In this document: positions 1 to 11,256 of the stretch, piece by piece | Numbering within the stretch: position 1 is the first letter of the stretch | How the letters are laid out: every line of letters starts with the position of its first letter | Assembly: GCA_004123355.1 (NCBI GenBank) | Contig: SCHM01000001.1 | Coordinates: forward strand, 11,356,193 to 11,420,192 | Direction of reading: 5' to 3' | DNA from: Amphirosellinia nigrospora | Taxonomy: Eukaryota; Ascomycota; Sordariomycetes; Xylariales; Xylariaceae | DNA: 64,000 bases | Notes under the pieces: generated by a model | Databases searched by the model: none | What the model was told of the DNA's origin: nothing | What the model saw: only the letters and a program-made list of their open reading frames with translations | Translations under genes and position numbers: made by a program

Positions 1-2
1 CC

Positions 3-502
3 CTCCTCACTTCGGTTTTTGGACACACGGGATTGCTACACCTGGGCATGAACATGTATGGTGTGTTTTGGTTGATGCCAAGCGCTGCGCGCTCTCGAAC
101 TCTAGAGGGGAGTAGTGCACATCTCGCCGCATTCTACGCCTCGGCTGGTATTCTCAGCTCACTCGCAAGCACTCTGACAGCAATTTGGCCCGGGGGCACA
201 GCCTATACCGCAGGTCTTGGAGCCAGTGGCGCACTTTTCGCCTTGCTCGGCGTCGTCGGTGTCTCTTTTCCTCATGTTCAATTGGGGGCTCCATTTCTAT
301 CGGTCAGGCGATGGCGTGCTTTGCTCTCTTCGATGCAATTGGCATCTTTGTCCGGTATCCCTTCTTCAGCCTCGGGCACTCGGCACATCTTGCCGGACTA
401 GGTGTTGGTGTGGCATACGTGAAACTACACGGTGGGGAGAACATATGGCGTCCCGGTCGTAGAGTGGCTTTCAAGGCGATGCGTACTTTCGGAATAGTAT
501 GA
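3..502 (+). CDS. Rhomboid-family intramembrane serine protease, 5'-truncated
   Basis: The reading frame is open from the left window edge, so the N-terminus lies outside. Rhomboid hallmarks appear in order: an SVFGHTG...HLGMNMYG segment (the HxxxN helix), GLGASGALFALLG with the catalytic Ser of the GxSG motif near base 217, and HSAHLAGLGVG with the catalytic His near base 385. The layout resembles mitochondrial PARL/Rbd1-type or other fungal rhomboids that cleave within membranes. The first two motifs are in one frame. The His-containing helix, starting around IGQAMACF, is in another. The break lies near bases 285-305, just after PHVQLGAPFL. A splice there would remove conserved residues, so a one-base sequence error or a true frameshift is more likely. 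The gene ends at TGA 500-502. Family assignment is firm; whether the gene is intact is not. Confidence 0.78.
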
Positions 503-709
503 GGGGACTGCACAGTTCATTTGAACATTTGAAGGAGAATGTGTTGTCTCTTTGTTTCGAATGGCTTCGTTCAGTTTGACTCTTTACAAATGACTTCGCT
601 CAGGATGTCCGATCAAAACACGTGTGGGGTGCTTGGCATCCGGCCTGGGTATATTCTTCAGCTATCACAGCTGTCTATCATCAGGATTATAATAACATCA
701 TACATCGTT

Positions 710-1686
710 TTACACTTCGTCATCCTCGACACTGTCAGACTCGCTATCAGCACGACCTTCCTGTTTCAGCATTCCTTTTCCCTTCTTAGCCTTTCCTTTC
801 GCACCTTTGCCTCTTAGGCCTTCAGGAATCTCCTTGTGTACCACGCCATCCTCGAATAACAATCCGATATCCGGACGCCGGCAACAGCCTTCTTCCATAG
901 GCTCTGCGTACTTCTTCGGTCGTCACAATTCTTCCTGATGTGGTGAGCTGCCATTTCAACTCTGGAGCCTGCTCCATTGCAGTGCGAAGATGGATCCATA
1001 TGCTAACATCGGCCTTGCTAGGACGGCTTGTTGCTGTTGCGGCAGCGACGGGTAGGAAGGACAAATGGGTAGCACCGTCTGCCCGCTTGATGTTACCCGA
1101 GGCAACCACAAGGGGGTAGTTCTGGTAGGTTGTCTCGTAAACTATGTACTCTGGCAGGTTCTCAGAGTCGGTTTTGAGCGGCTCGCCTCTGGAATCAGAG
1201 GCGCTTGAGATGCGCTGTCACGCTTAGAGTCTCTCCGTATCTGATATGACTCAGCCTTTCTGCATCGGATTCCGGTTCCTGCCGAAGGATAAACCGTGTT
1301 TTGGTGAAGATGGGCATGGCGAATGTCGTTAAGTGTTATCCCGAGATCTTTCATTCTCGTCTGCACCAACTATAGCACGGCGTTAGCTACCATGCTTCTC
1401 GCTCGGGGCATGTGGCAAAATAGAATAAACACACCAGATCAGTAACTCCGACCCATCCCTCTGCGTCACAGATCAGATAGTCGTCCTCCTCGGCCTCTGA
1501 ATCAAGTTCATCTTGCAGGATGGCACGCTTGAGCACAAACGCTACTGCCTTGGCAACAGTTGCATCGGCATTCTCGACTACCCGGTACCCTTGCCTCCTG
1601 CACTTTTTCCGTTGACACTCATCCCTCTGCTCCGCCATGACGGGGGATTTGCTGTGAGAGTGCACTAGGCGGGAGCACGCCTCCAT
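710..1686 (-). CDS. Tpt1/KptA-like RNA 2'-phosphotransferase homologue, diverged
   Basis: The protein aligns by eye with the tRNA 2'-phosphotransferase family, which removes the splice-junction 2'-phosphate using NAD+. The N-terminal lobe reads TVAKAVAFVLKRA ... DAEGWVGVTDLLVQTRMKDL after removing a GT-AG intron at 1370-1434. The second lobe has LPEYIVYETTYQNYPLVVAS, then GNIKRADGATHLSF. A lysine-rich and then acidic tail (KGKAKKGKG, SESDSVEDDEV) follows. Two points differ from active enzymes: the LLRH motif is VLKRA, and the RxxQGHS motif reads IRYGETLSV. Frame changes occur near 1195 and 890. The start is uncertain (ATG at 1686 or 1638). Either a catalytically divergent paralogue or a decaying copy; family recognition is fairly secure, activity is not. 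Confidence 0.62.
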
Positions 1687-1858
1687 TCTGGTTGATGATG
1701 GAAAGAGGGATGAGGACAGAAGCAGCGGCCATTCTTGTATCTCTGTTATATACAGGCTATACAAGACGGGAAAGGTGAATTTGTGGTTTGAAGGCGGGTT
1801 TGCGTATGTCTGTGGGAATGCCGAGTGAGCAGTATCGCACATAGTCAGCAGAACACCT

Positions 1859-3050
1859 GTGCTAAAGGGTGACCATGTTGGTCAACTTATACATTCACAT
1901 ACACTCCTCACTGAGGCGACTCATCGAACGTCCGAAAACGGCATCCTTGCCACGACACTGCCCCTTGCAGATTGTGTTGGAGATCGTGGACTTGACCGCT
2001 CTGTGCCAGCCGGTCGTGCAGCAATGGCCGCGGGGGCCATAAACCCTGCTAGCGCTCGGCCCACACGGATAGATCCAGCTGTACCGATACCCTTGGTCGC
2101 GTGGATGCACCACGCCCCTATCAGCTGGTTATTTCTTCACTTCACTGTTCTGTGCAGTGCTGTTTGTGTGTGTGGTTTCGCCCCCAGTGATCGGTCACCG
2201 CTTCGCTTCACCACCACACCTGGCTCAATATTGCCTGCTCTCCCGGGTCGTATACGGTCACGTTATGGGCTCGCTATACTCTTCGAAGTTAGGACATGCC
2301 TTCAACGCAAGTCATACTGGCATATAAGCATGTACGTGATCGTAGCCTTAGCTTTGTTTCCCCTTTCTCCGCTTGAACCGCTTGACACCATCCTCTTTTG
2401 GGCCGAAGTCTAGTGTCGTCCAGCCCACCGAGATCTTCAGATAGAAGGCAAGCTAGGCGACCAAGCGCAGAATACATGCATTGCTGCCCCATAGAGGGGT
2501 CTATGCAGGTGGAGACAATTCGAAACCCTGAAGCTGTCGCGGAAGAGGGGTTACTGTGCCACCGAAGCGCGGACACGATACAAGTCATACAATATCGAAG
2601 GCCTATTGCGGCAGAGCGGCACGCGTTGTCAAAACAACGGGGACGACGTGTCTATTTTGAGAAATATGAGGTGAAATCGAAACCGCCTAAGCCAACAGCA
2701 TCACGATAAAGGACGCTATCGAAGCTGCTATCGCCAAGCTAGCCGAGCAGCACATAGACACGTCAAACATCTGGCGCCGGAATATCGTTGATGAGGTGGA
2801 GCATCACTTGAGCATCTCGAGGTCACGTAATTAGATCCAGTGACGACGCAAGCGGAGAGAAGAATGAGACTTGACAAATAACATTAATCAAAGGTCTTGT
2901 GGTAAGAGTTTAAGGTGGTCTTGACTCCTTTTCTTATCTGTGCAACCATGTGATTGTTCGCGGTTACACGACGCGTGTAAATGCCCCAACCAAATCCTAC
3001 CCGACGCGAAGTATTTACAAGATCCCGTATATTCAACGTCGTCTCATCAA
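1859..3050. other. Mostly non-coding spacer with one doubtful small ORF
   Basis: I see no recognisable family here. A plus-strand frame from about 2398 to 2709 continues, after a possible one-base shift near 2697, into an alanine/glutamate-rich helix-like stretch (KDAIEAAIAKLAEQHID) ending at a TAG near 2833. This could be a small hypothetical protein. A 184-codon plus-strand frame at 1859-2413 has no protein-like character. Confidence 0.25.
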
Positions 3051-4092
3051 TCATGCCATGAATGCACCTCCGTTACAGTGAATCGTTTGTCCTGTGATCC
3101 AGCCCGCCTCAGGCGACGATAGAAGTCCCACCATACCGGCAATATCGCTTGGCAACCCCATGCGATTGAATGGGCTTACTGCGCCGCTCTTTTGTATGAT
3201 TTCATCCTCGGTCATTTTGTCAGAGTCTGGGAAATAGTTCTTCGCGTGCTCGGCCGCCATATCTGTCTGGACCCCGCCAGGTGCGATCACGTTAACGGTG
3301 ACTTTTCGATCCGCGAAATCCCAGGCCAGACATTTAGCCAATCCTTGAATTGCCCCCTTCGATGATGCTGTTTAATCGCTGGGATTAGTTCATTGCTTTA
3401 AAAAAGCCCAACGCTGTCTCAGGAGTATGCAAGAGCAACGAGGCCTCGAAAGGGAAAACCACCTACCATACAGAGCGTGTCCTTTCAATCCCTTTGCAAG
3501 ATGTCACGTCAGTTTCCCTACTTAAGCTCACGATCTACGTTCGTGAAGGTTTAGGACATAGCAGAATCGCGTTACTCACCCAATTCGCCGAGACAGATCC
3601 AATCAAGAACAGCCGCCCGCCTTCTTCAATATACTTGTGCGTCTGCTGTGCGACGAGAAACTGACCGCGTACGTTGACGGCGAAGACGCGATCGAACTCT
3701 TCCTGCGATACGTTCTCCAAGGCACCGAAATGTTCGATGCCCGAGTTGCTCATCACGATGTCGATACGTCCTAGCTCTTGCTTCGCCTTCGCAAACAGCG
3801 CGGCAATCTCGTCGGCCTTGGATACATCAGCCTTGACGATAATTGCCTTGACGCCCATGTCCCGGGCTTTGTTCGCTACTTCTTCAGCAGCCGCTGCCGA
3901 TGAGACATAGTTGATAACCACATCAGCCCCACCTTGTGCTAGGCGCAGAGCAATAGCTGCTCCAATTCCGCGGCTCGAGCCCGTGACTAGTAACGATGTT
4001 TAGAGCCAGCTCGTCTTTCGGAACGGGTGTACGAAATCTAGCTCACCTAGGGCTACTTTCCCGGCTAAGGTCTTTGGAACTTGGTTGCTCAT
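3051..4092 (-). CDS. Short-chain dehydrogenase of the tri/tetrahydroxynaphthalene reductase family
   Basis: Four exons (4092-4047, 3986-3580, 3491-3467, 3367-3051) joined by GT-AG introns give an uninterrupted 264-residue protein, the normal size for classical SDRs. In order: the NADP-binding VTGSSRGIGAA near residue 18, NSG (SNSGIEHFG), the catalytic Ser in LIGSVSAN, YASSK with the catalytic Tyr/Lys (created by splicing exon 3 to exon 4), and PGGVQTDM. The C-terminus (GWITGQTIHCNGGAFM) matches fungal naphthol reductases of DHN-melanin synthesis and versicolorin-reductase relatives. These reduce polyhydroxynaphthalenes or related polyketides with NADPH. No polyketide synthase lies in this window, so a melanin role is not shown by context. 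It could equally be a generic glucose/ribitol-type SDR. This is one of the few genes here without a frame break. Confidence 0.88.
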
Positions 4093-5575
4093 TGTGAATC
4101 AAAAGCTCGTTAATGTATGCAGTTGTAAGAATGGTTCGAAGATGATGGCTCGACTGGTGTTCTGGCTACTCCTACAGCTCTCGGGTCGCCCCGTGTCTTT
4201 ATACTTGCCAACTCGCATGGATTTGGCATCACCCATGAGTGAAGAAAACTGAATTTGATCATCATGGGGACGCTCGGCCGATTGTGTAGTAGTGCCGAGT
4301 GGGCAATATCATGGACATCACTCAGCAACATGACGATATAGTGATTGATGGTCGGCGAAACTGGCCGCGCGGTAACTATGGCTCCTTCCCCACTCTTAAC
4401 AGACCCGATCGCTTGTCGGAGTTGGCGGATTTAACATTTGACAAACCACGGTTCAAACGAACGTCGGTCACCAACATGTGGTTGGCCTATCCGCTAGAAT
4501 TTGAGTTTGTAGAAGTACCTTATTGAAAGTAATGACTCGCTTCCACGCCAGAGCAAGACAAACAGAGATCGCCAATTACTAAGCAGGTCGGGAGCTCGGA
4601 TTAATCGATCAGATCCGAATTCCCAAGATTTTTTCAGATTCAATGCGTCATACAGGTCTATAGCATGATAATCGTTGGTGCCACGCTAGTAGGTCAGTTA
4701 GACCAAGAAAGCAGAGATCGATTACTCAGCGCCCTTGACAAGATCAAGATAATTAAGTCCAAGTCGATCTCATTGTCCGTTTCCGGCTCGCCAATAACCA
4801 GCCGAAGTCCTAGTGCCATCATCATCTTCATTATTTCTTGACGAAAGAGTCTTCATGTAGTTTGAAAAGGTCTTTCGGCAGTCCAGTGCCGACCCCGACC
4901 TCCTCGAGATTGTTCACGAACAGTTTGTGAATCCTTTTTTAGATCACTTGGCACAACCGAATGCTCTCTATGAATATTTCAAGCCGTCAGATCCAAGGAT
5001 GAAGACAAACTCGGCCAGACAACTTTATAGTCTTCCGGGCATGACGTTAAAGACGCTTCTTGTTCACCACAACATTATAAAGGCCCCCTACAGATATCTA
5101 TTTAAAGGGTTGTTAAGTTAGGCCAAACAGCAAAAACTTTCTGACAGCTACAGATACAATTGAAAAATCCATTGAAATCTTATTAGAAGAGTTTCGCATT
5201 TCACAACATCAAGCTTATTAATACTTCACCACACTGTAGTAGATATGTTGCAAAACACCAGGTACTCTATATCCTGCAATGACAAAATTATAGGAAGGCA
5301 CGCAGAGTAGGAGAGCACAAAGGGTAGCTATTACCTCACGAACACAAGAACCAGAGTGCCTTCCCTCAAGGATCACATAGGATATAAGAGTTTTCAACTT
5401 ACCTTAAGTAAGGTAGGTAGCAGACAGTATACCCATCACCTGCACTTTTCACTCAATTAGATAGATATTGACACAATTTTCCTGCATCGACATTCAGTCC
5501 AGCCCACAAAATAACTTGAAGATACCGTCAACTAAAACAGAATAAGCGCGAGTGTAGTGGGCCAATTACATCAGC
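4093..5575. other. Intergenic region with a possible coding relic at about 4860-5119
   Basis: Mostly AT-leaning spacer. A plus-strand frame from 4860 to TAG/TAA near 5119 reads like a real protein fragment (FEKVFRQSSADPDLLEIVHE and onward). It has no start codon of its own and I cannot name a family. A 75-codon frame at 4299-4526 is also unassigned. Around 5400-5425 there is a TAAGTAAGGTAGGTAG stretch of the kind that recurs in many spacers of this window. Confidence 0.3.
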
Positions 5576-7244
5576 ATGACTTCTCATTTCCCTTCCATAC
5601 AATCCTTTTATTCGAGGGAAGTAGCCTCGGAGGGAGGCAACAACTCTTTTCATCCCATCGAAGCTGGCGACGGCTTCACATCATCTGAAGTAGCAGCAGT
5701 TACCAACCCACTCTCGCGGCCTTTTCAGCCTTCAAGACAATACGATGTCTGCCCCATCGCAGAACTCCAGACAGGCCCGCATAATTACAAGATCACCGGG
5801 CGACTGGTCAACTTTTCGTCTACTGGCGGCCCTTGTGGGCCTGCAATGAGTCCAGAAGGTTATTATTTTCTAGTTATATGTGATGGCACAGCGGCAATAG
5901 CCGTAAGTTTTGCCACAAACCAGCTCCGATGATCATAATTGACTCACTAACAATCCAACGGCATTCTTAGATAAAGCTATACTATAACTCATCCGGGTGT
6001 CAGCCAATACTAGGCCAGCGAATCACTGTTTGGGCAACTGCCATATCGGCTGGCAACCAAGCAGAAATCGGACATATCCCGTACTGTTCTACTGCAACCA
6101 CTATATATCCCGGGCGCAACGGCGCAACAACATATAGAATTTCACACAGATGAACCTGGCTCCAAAGGCGACGACGCCTTGCGTCGTCCACTAGAAGTAA
6201 ATGTGGACCAATATGAGTACCTCCCCGGCCTCGTAACACTGAAGGCATTCCTCGCAAGCGGAAATGATCTTGAGGAGAGCAAGATTCTAGTGTGCGTGCG
6301 GAGTGTTGGGCCACGGCGAACTATTCAATCCAAGAAAGAGAAGGCACCCTTGACATGGTTGAAGTGGGCATCTACGACGACACCGCTACTACGGTTTTAA
6401 AGCTATGGGAAGATAAGATTACTTCAGCTAAATCATGGACACCAAACAAGACAATTCTGCTCTTGTCCCAACCTTTGTGTCGTGATTACACAGATCGCGC
6501 AGGCGTTACTCACGCTGAGGTTGGCATAGGGTATAGCTCGATTATTGATGTTGATCCCGATTTCCCGGACGCTACATGGTTACGTACCAAGCTTCGCGAG
6601 ATGGCGAAGAAAGAGAGAGTTATTTCCCCCTTTCCTACAGACGTTTGGGATTTGCATTCAGCTATGTACGGACCCGGCCGAACGTTGTATACACTTGCAG
6701 AGATCGAAGAACAAGTACGCAATCAAGATCCTGCCACTAATTTTACAGGCAAATTAAATGTGGTTGTTCTGGAAATGAATTTGATGGACCACTGGCGTAA
6801 ATCTAGTACATATTGTATAGAGTGGTAAGTTTACCTGAGATACCTACACAGCAGAATAATAACGAAATCATATATAGCTGCGGTATACCCATTTATGCCA
6901 ACAAGCCGGTCGCGACTTGTAAGAACTGTGATTCCCAGAGGGACCTTTCACTGAACCCTCGTGTACTCGGCTCTTTGCTTGACGAAAGTGGTCTGATCAC
7001 CGGAAGTAAGTTGGTATGGAACGATAACGCCTGGACTCAGTTTTTCTTTGGAGCGTCGAATGAAGAAATGCTCGTCCTACATGAACAATCGAACGCCATT
7101 GAGCGATCCTGGCAGGACATTGCAGCATTCGATACAAATTCGCTGAGAGATCTAGAGGCGCAACTGTTATACTGCCGTGTGACGTTAACTTTCGGATGGT
7201 CAATTGAACTTGGAAGACTATGTATTCTCGGCGCTGAATGGTGA
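5576..7244 (+). CDS. MEIOB/RPA1-like OB-fold single-stranded DNA-binding protein
   Basis: The protein resembles meiosis-specific MEIOB and the large RPA subunit. It starts with a disordered segment, then an OB-fold (PHNYKITGRLVNF ... FLVICDGTAAIA, intron 5903-5970, then IKLYYNSSG ... ITVWATAISAGN). A second OB-fold has VCVRSVGPRR, VEVGIYDDTATTVLKLWEDK and SWTPNKTILLLSQP, the last matching the SWxPxxT segment of MEIOB. A zinc ribbon of CxxC type follows. Removal of the 53-nt intron 6825-6877 completes the first pair (YCIEC) ahead of CKNC. A closing OB-like region runs to TGA at 7242-7244. MEIOB proteins act with SPATA22 and RPA on recombination intermediates in meiosis. Two one-base breaks interrupt the frame near 6140 and 6333, both without splice signals. 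The ATG at 5576 is the first in frame. Confidence 0.72.
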
Positions 7245-7615
7245 GTATCTAAATCCATATATAGGATGGGATGCTATGGATGCTACCAAATCTGGCTTGA
7301 TTGAATTCCGGGGGTTCCTCGAGACTTAAGGAAGGGATGAAACCTCGGCGAGTAATTGAGGCGACATAGTTTATTATAAGAAAAGTCCCGTTCAAAATGT
7401 TACTTCAATTGGGGGTGAATTGTGTATTCCGGGAGCAAAACCGCCGCGTCCTACGTCTAGCGTGCTGAATTGGTATCTATCTAAATCATCATCGCAGCCT
7501 CATGACTGCTGGCCCGCTCCTAATCATTAAGCGTTTAAGAGAACCTCTCGCACAAACCAGACTTTTCCCTACCGAGTCGTGAAAAAAGAACAGAAGAAAT
7601 CATTAAATACAGCAT
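7245..7615. other. Short spacer between convergent genes
   Basis: This holds the 3' flanks of the MEIOB-like gene and of the histone chaperone gene, which converge here. No coding or structured element is apparent. A GTGAGT at 7241 looks like a donor site, but the nearest AG gives only a 24-nt intron, too short to splice. Confidence 0.5.
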
Positions 7616-8603
7616 TTAGCCCTCCATCTCCTCATCCTCGTCGTCATCATCATCATCGAGATCGATATCGCTGTCGATGGTGTTACCCATGAAGTAATCG
7701 ATGGCATTGGGGAAGATGTCTTCGGCAATGGTGACGGCGACCTCGTGGCCGGCGGGGAATGTCTCGACGGCCTCCTCGGTGAAGTCCTCGTCGTCATCCT
7801 CGTCTTCGTCATCCTCCTCCATCTCGTTGCCGGACTGGGCGGCCTTGCGCTTGGCGATGAGCTCGGCCTTGGCCTCGACGTGCTCGGCGGCGCTGATCCA
7901 GCGGCCGCGGTACGAGAAGAAGTTGAAGAAGCTCAGGGCGCCCTCGACGTTGCTCTCGAGCTTCTTGGCGAGCGACTGGTACTCGGGGATCTTCTTGGCG
8001 GCGGCGTCGCGGGCGTGGCGCTGGTCGTTGGCGAGCACGCCGTCGAGCTGCTGCGAGGCGTCGGCCTTCTGGGCGTTCCAGAACGACAGGGCGGCGTCGG
8101 ACAGGCCCTGCGTGAGGTCCTTGGCCGCGCTCTTCCAGTTGATCTTGATGGGCTCCGAGACGAGGCCGGCCGAGCCGTCCTTGCCGTAGCGGAAGTAGAA
8201 GGTCTTGGTCAGCTCCTTGTCCGAGAACCACTCGTTGTCGCCGAAGCGGAAGGTGAACTGCAGGGAGCGCGGCTCGCCGAACTTGTCGAGGCCCAGGTCC
8301 GAGGGCTTGGCCGCGGCCGGGATCTCGGGCCTCGTCACCTCGACGGACGTGAGGGCGGCGGAGAAGACCTGGAGGTCGGCGGGCGTCACGGCCGCCTCGA
8401 GCTCGGACGCGGCGTTGTCGAAGGTCACGGCCCAGAAGCTGGGATCTTGGCGATGGTCTTTTGGCGCGCGGCGAAGATGTCGCGGGACATCAGGTACTGC
8501 TTCGCCGTGACCTCGGTGTCGACATCGGAGATGGGGCCTCGAAGAGGTGCAGCTCCTTGATGGTCTGCGGGTCGATGACAACGTCGGCGTCAGAGGAAGA
8601 CAT
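7616..8603 (-). CDS. NAP/SET-family histone chaperone (Vps75/SET-like)
   Basis: A nucleosome-assembly-protein family histone chaperone, expected to bind H3-H4 or H2A-H2B in the nucleus. Seen: an N-terminal helix region (IKELHLFEA ... VTAKQYLMSRDIFAARQKTI, recovered across two frame breaks), then PSFWAVTFDNAASELEAAVT. The NAP earmuff core follows with LQFTFRFGDNEWFSDKELTK and TFYFR, and SALSFFNFFSYRGRW-like helices before the tail. The tail is extremely acidic (DDEDEDDDEDF and a final run of Asp/Glu), typical of SET/NAP1. The two breaks lie in runs of G on the plus strand near 8531-8538 and 8441-8443. Each is corrected by one more base, which suggests sequencing error in a conserved gene. GC content and codon bias are high. 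A 271-codon frame on the opposite strand is a shadow. Confidence 0.87.
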
Positions 8604-8730
8604 GATGGGCGGAGGGGAGGTGAGGTTTGTTCTTTTTTTGGTTTGGATGTATGTAGGAGGGAGGAAGAGAGGATGGAAGGAAGGAGAGATGAAAGTGGGA
8701 GAGAGAGGGTATGAAATATATCAAGAAGTT
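8604..8730 (-). promoter_or_regulatory. Pyrimidine-rich 5' flank of the NAP gene
   Basis: Directly upstream of the NAP ATG the sense strand is almost pure C/T (the plus strand reads as G/A-rich over about 8610-8710). Long pyrimidine tracts next to the start are common in highly expressed filamentous fungal genes. The transcription start is not otherwise visible. Confidence 0.4.
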
Positions 8731-9930
8731 AGGTCTAAAGTAGTAAGTACGGTGGAGGACGGGGTGCTTTATAAACAGGCTTGCCGAATCTTCATTCACC
8801 TAGGCAACGCCAACGATTGTTTCTATCTCCTAATATTAAGAGGGGTTTAACACAAACGAAAAAAAAAATTAAAAAATACAGCCACCGAAAAAAATCTTTT
8901 GAGTGATAGCCAATCTCCATTGGCGGGGTGATGCTCCTCGGTCCCACCTCGAGGGGAGAGATGATGCGACCTAGTCTACGCATAGTCCCTTTACCTTATT
9001 CATTTGGGGTTCGCCACTTATACTATGTAGGAAGTGTCTATCTTAGGTAGCACATGAGGAACCTACTGGATCCATCGCGTCTCTGTGCTACCTAATTGCG
9101 GCAGGAGGACCAAGGACGATAAATTTCCAGCGTCTCGATTGGGAGAGCGACCAAGACCAGACCAGTAAACGGGCAAAGAGAAAGAAAAATTTTCTATCGT
9201 TTTTATCTATCACCTCACTGTTCCCGCGTTATAAGGTAGAGAGTTGGGTTAGAACGCGTCCAGGTTTGCGTTGGCAAAGCCTTACCTACCCCTCCTTTAC
9301 GTGGCAGCAGAGAGGGTTACTTCTCGGGATATTTTGGGGCACGGCGTGAAAAAAATAAGTGGTACGCATTCGGACCCTTGGAACAATCAGATGCAAGTAA
9401 TTGGTAACTCGCCCACAACGTTAGATTCCCGTCGCCTTTTTTCTGAAGGGTCGCGCCTTAGCGTAAAGTCGCTAGGTAGTAACATCACAAGAGCGGTCAA
9501 CATGTTCCAGTCAAGTACTTCAGATAGTCAGTCTACTATACCAACACAAATACTTCCAGTCAAAATTAAGCAGGTAGGTTATGATAATGATATCCTATTC
9601 ATGAATAAAATTCAGGTTACGCCTAGCAACCAAAAAACTCCTAAAATAACGTCTAGTCTACTACCAGTTAGGTAGGTACGGAAAATATCCATATAGGTTT
9701 AGATCTAGAGAGTGGGACAGGGTCATCTCCACTTCTATAGCCTCTATCGCCTCTATAGCTTCGGCCTTCTAGTCTAGGCATTCCTCTCTATATTAATGTA
9801 AAACACTGTACCTGTCCTGTAAGTGTTGCCGTTACTCTAATACGTGACGCAAGTGAAAAGGGGGAATTCGCTGAAAACAGGCATCATGAAAACGGGGTAT
9901 GGAAGACAACCAGTCGAGAGCCCAACCTTT
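8731..9930. other. Intergenic, no gene recognised
   Basis: Two regions between the divergent 5' flank of the NAP gene and the 3' end of the F-box gene. A 134-codon plus frame at 9271-9675 shows no family resemblance. The segment contains several TAGGTAG-type motifs (9046, 9573, 9667) and short CTATAG-rich repeats near 9725-9765. Confidence 0.4.
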
Positions 9931-11256
9931 TTAAGCTAACGTGATCGTGTAGCTGTCTCTGCGATTTCTTGGCAGTAGAGGTTGAATGCGTGCCAACTTC
10001 TTGTGGACTGACTCGACCGGGGTAGACTTAACCGCCTTAGCCGCGACGTCGCTGGTTTGCATGAGGTAATCCAACAGCTCCGTGACCTCGTCGTCCGTTC
10101 CAAGCTCGTTGAAGAACTCCAGTCGCTCGAGATGGGCCGGTACCCCAAAGGAGTCCAGGCGGGGCTTCTTGGACGACTTGCCAAATAGCTGCCAGTCCCA
10201 GTTGACGCGAAGGATTTTCAGAGCGTCAAATTCTCGCATGCGTAGCGATCGTCTGCTGCCCATAGTAGGGAAGTCGATTGTGATCTTTTCGAGGGACTCG
10301 CATTGGGATCGCAATGCTACGATATAGTCGCCCATGTTATCGGAACTCTCCTCCAAATCGGGCTTGGGCTCCGCACTCTGTGTCATGACGAATTCCTGTA
10401 GGCCTTTTGGTAGCTCGAGAACGTCGCCGAGAGCATCGTCGCTAATGTCGCACTCGATTAGATGTAATTGCTTCAAGGGAAGTTCGTGAGGACGCTCGAT
10501 GAAGTCAAAACCTCGATAGTCGAGCTTGGCTCTTCGAATAAAGAGGGTCTCAAGTGTCGGGTGCGCAAAGATGTGGATGTTCTCGCGGAGGTCCCAATAG
10601 GCGTCGTCCGGGCATTGGTAGAATAAGCTGCATGACTTGAGACAGGCTAGGTCGAACGGCCCGTTGAACAAGGCACCGATGCCATGGAGCAGGGTGACGG
10701 GGACGGAGATCTCAAGCTCCTGCAAGTTAGACATGGTGGAAATTGTGCGTGAGAGGCTGTCGAAATGCTCGGGAGTATAGTGCGAGCTGGCGATGTGGCC
10801 GTTGAGACTGAGATGCGCCAGTTCGCTGGTGGGGTACTCGAGGCTAGCGAAATGGATGGCCGACCCGCGGCGCTCACGGCGGGTGAGAGACTCGCCGAAG
10901 ACGAGATGATGCTCGGGAGTCGCGAAAAGGACATCCTTATACAGAATCGAGTCGGCGATATCGTGCCACTTCTTATTCACAAGAGATACGCTGCATAGGT
11001 CGCGCGGCGACGCAGTGGCCAGCAGTTGGAATATCCGCATCAACACAGGGTCCGGCAAGTCGGCGAAACGGCTGGGATCATTGCCACCATTAACGTTGTT
11101 GCCGTTGAGGCTGTTGTTGTGGGTGTTGGTATTGGTGCTGGTGCTGGTGCTGGTGCCGGTGCCGGTGCTGGTACCGTTGAGGCCGCTGCCACACCTCGCG
11201 GGCTCGCGGCTCTTTGCCCGCGGACTAGTCCTGTCGTCAGCGTCGTCGCGGGACAT
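9931..11256 (-). CDS. F-box protein
   Basis: A single 441-codon exon. After about 60 low-complexity residues (Thr/Ser/Asn/Gly repeats) comes an F-box: SRFADLPDPVLMRIFQLL ... DLCSVSLVNKKWHDIADS, with the usual LPxxLLxxIF...L..VSLVNKxWxxI pattern around residues 62-105. The remainder has scattered leucine-rich stretches (LAHLSLNGHI, LKQLHLIECDISDDAL, LKILRVNWDW) as in fungal F-box/LRR-like proteins. F-box proteins recruit substrates to SCF ubiquitin ligases through Skp1; the substrate here cannot be guessed. The ATG at 11256 fits, though the low-complexity N-terminus could be shorter. The frame is unbroken. Confidence 0.85.
   Translation of the reverse strand: MSRDDADDRTSPRAKSREPARCGSGLNGTSTGTGTSTSTSTNTNTHNNSLNGNNVNGGNDPSRFADLPDPVLMRIFQLLATASPRDLCSVSLVNKKWHDIADSILYKDVLFATPEHHLVFGESLTRRERRGSAIHFASLEYPTSELAHLSLNGHIASSHYTPEHFDSLSRTISTMSNLQELEISVPVTLLHGIGALFNGPFDLACLKSCSLFYQCPDDAYWDLRENIHIFAHPTLETLFIRRAKLDYRGFDFIERPHELPLKQLHLIECDISDDALGDVLELPKGLQEFVMTQSAEPKPDLEESSDNMGDYIVALRSQCESLEKITIDFPTMGSRRSLRMREFDALKILRVNWDWQLFGKSSKKPRLDSFGVPAHLERLEFFNELGTDDEVTELLDYLMQTSDVAAKAVKSTPVESVHKKLARIQPLLPRNRRDSYTITLA
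11113..11176 (-). repeat. Low-complexity codon repeat inside the F-box gene
   Basis: A tandem of GGTGCT/GGTGCC hexamers on the plus strand encodes alternating Thr-Ser and Thr-Gly on the minus strand, merging into Thr-Asn. It is in frame and probably length-variable between strains. Confidence 0.7.

Noticed and set aside
1859-2413. 184-codon plus frame
   Set aside because: Composition and hydrophobic pattern look random, and there are no motifs or splice context.
7241-7264. Final intron in the MEIOB-like gene (GTGAGT ... ATATAG)
   Set aside because: Only 24 nt, below a workable spliceosomal intron size, so the in-frame TGA at 7242 is taken as the stop.
7745-8560. 271-codon open frame on the plus strand, Gly/Leu/Val/Glu-rich
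   Set aside because: It is the mirror of the GC-biased NAP chaperone gene on the minus strand and has no independent motif.
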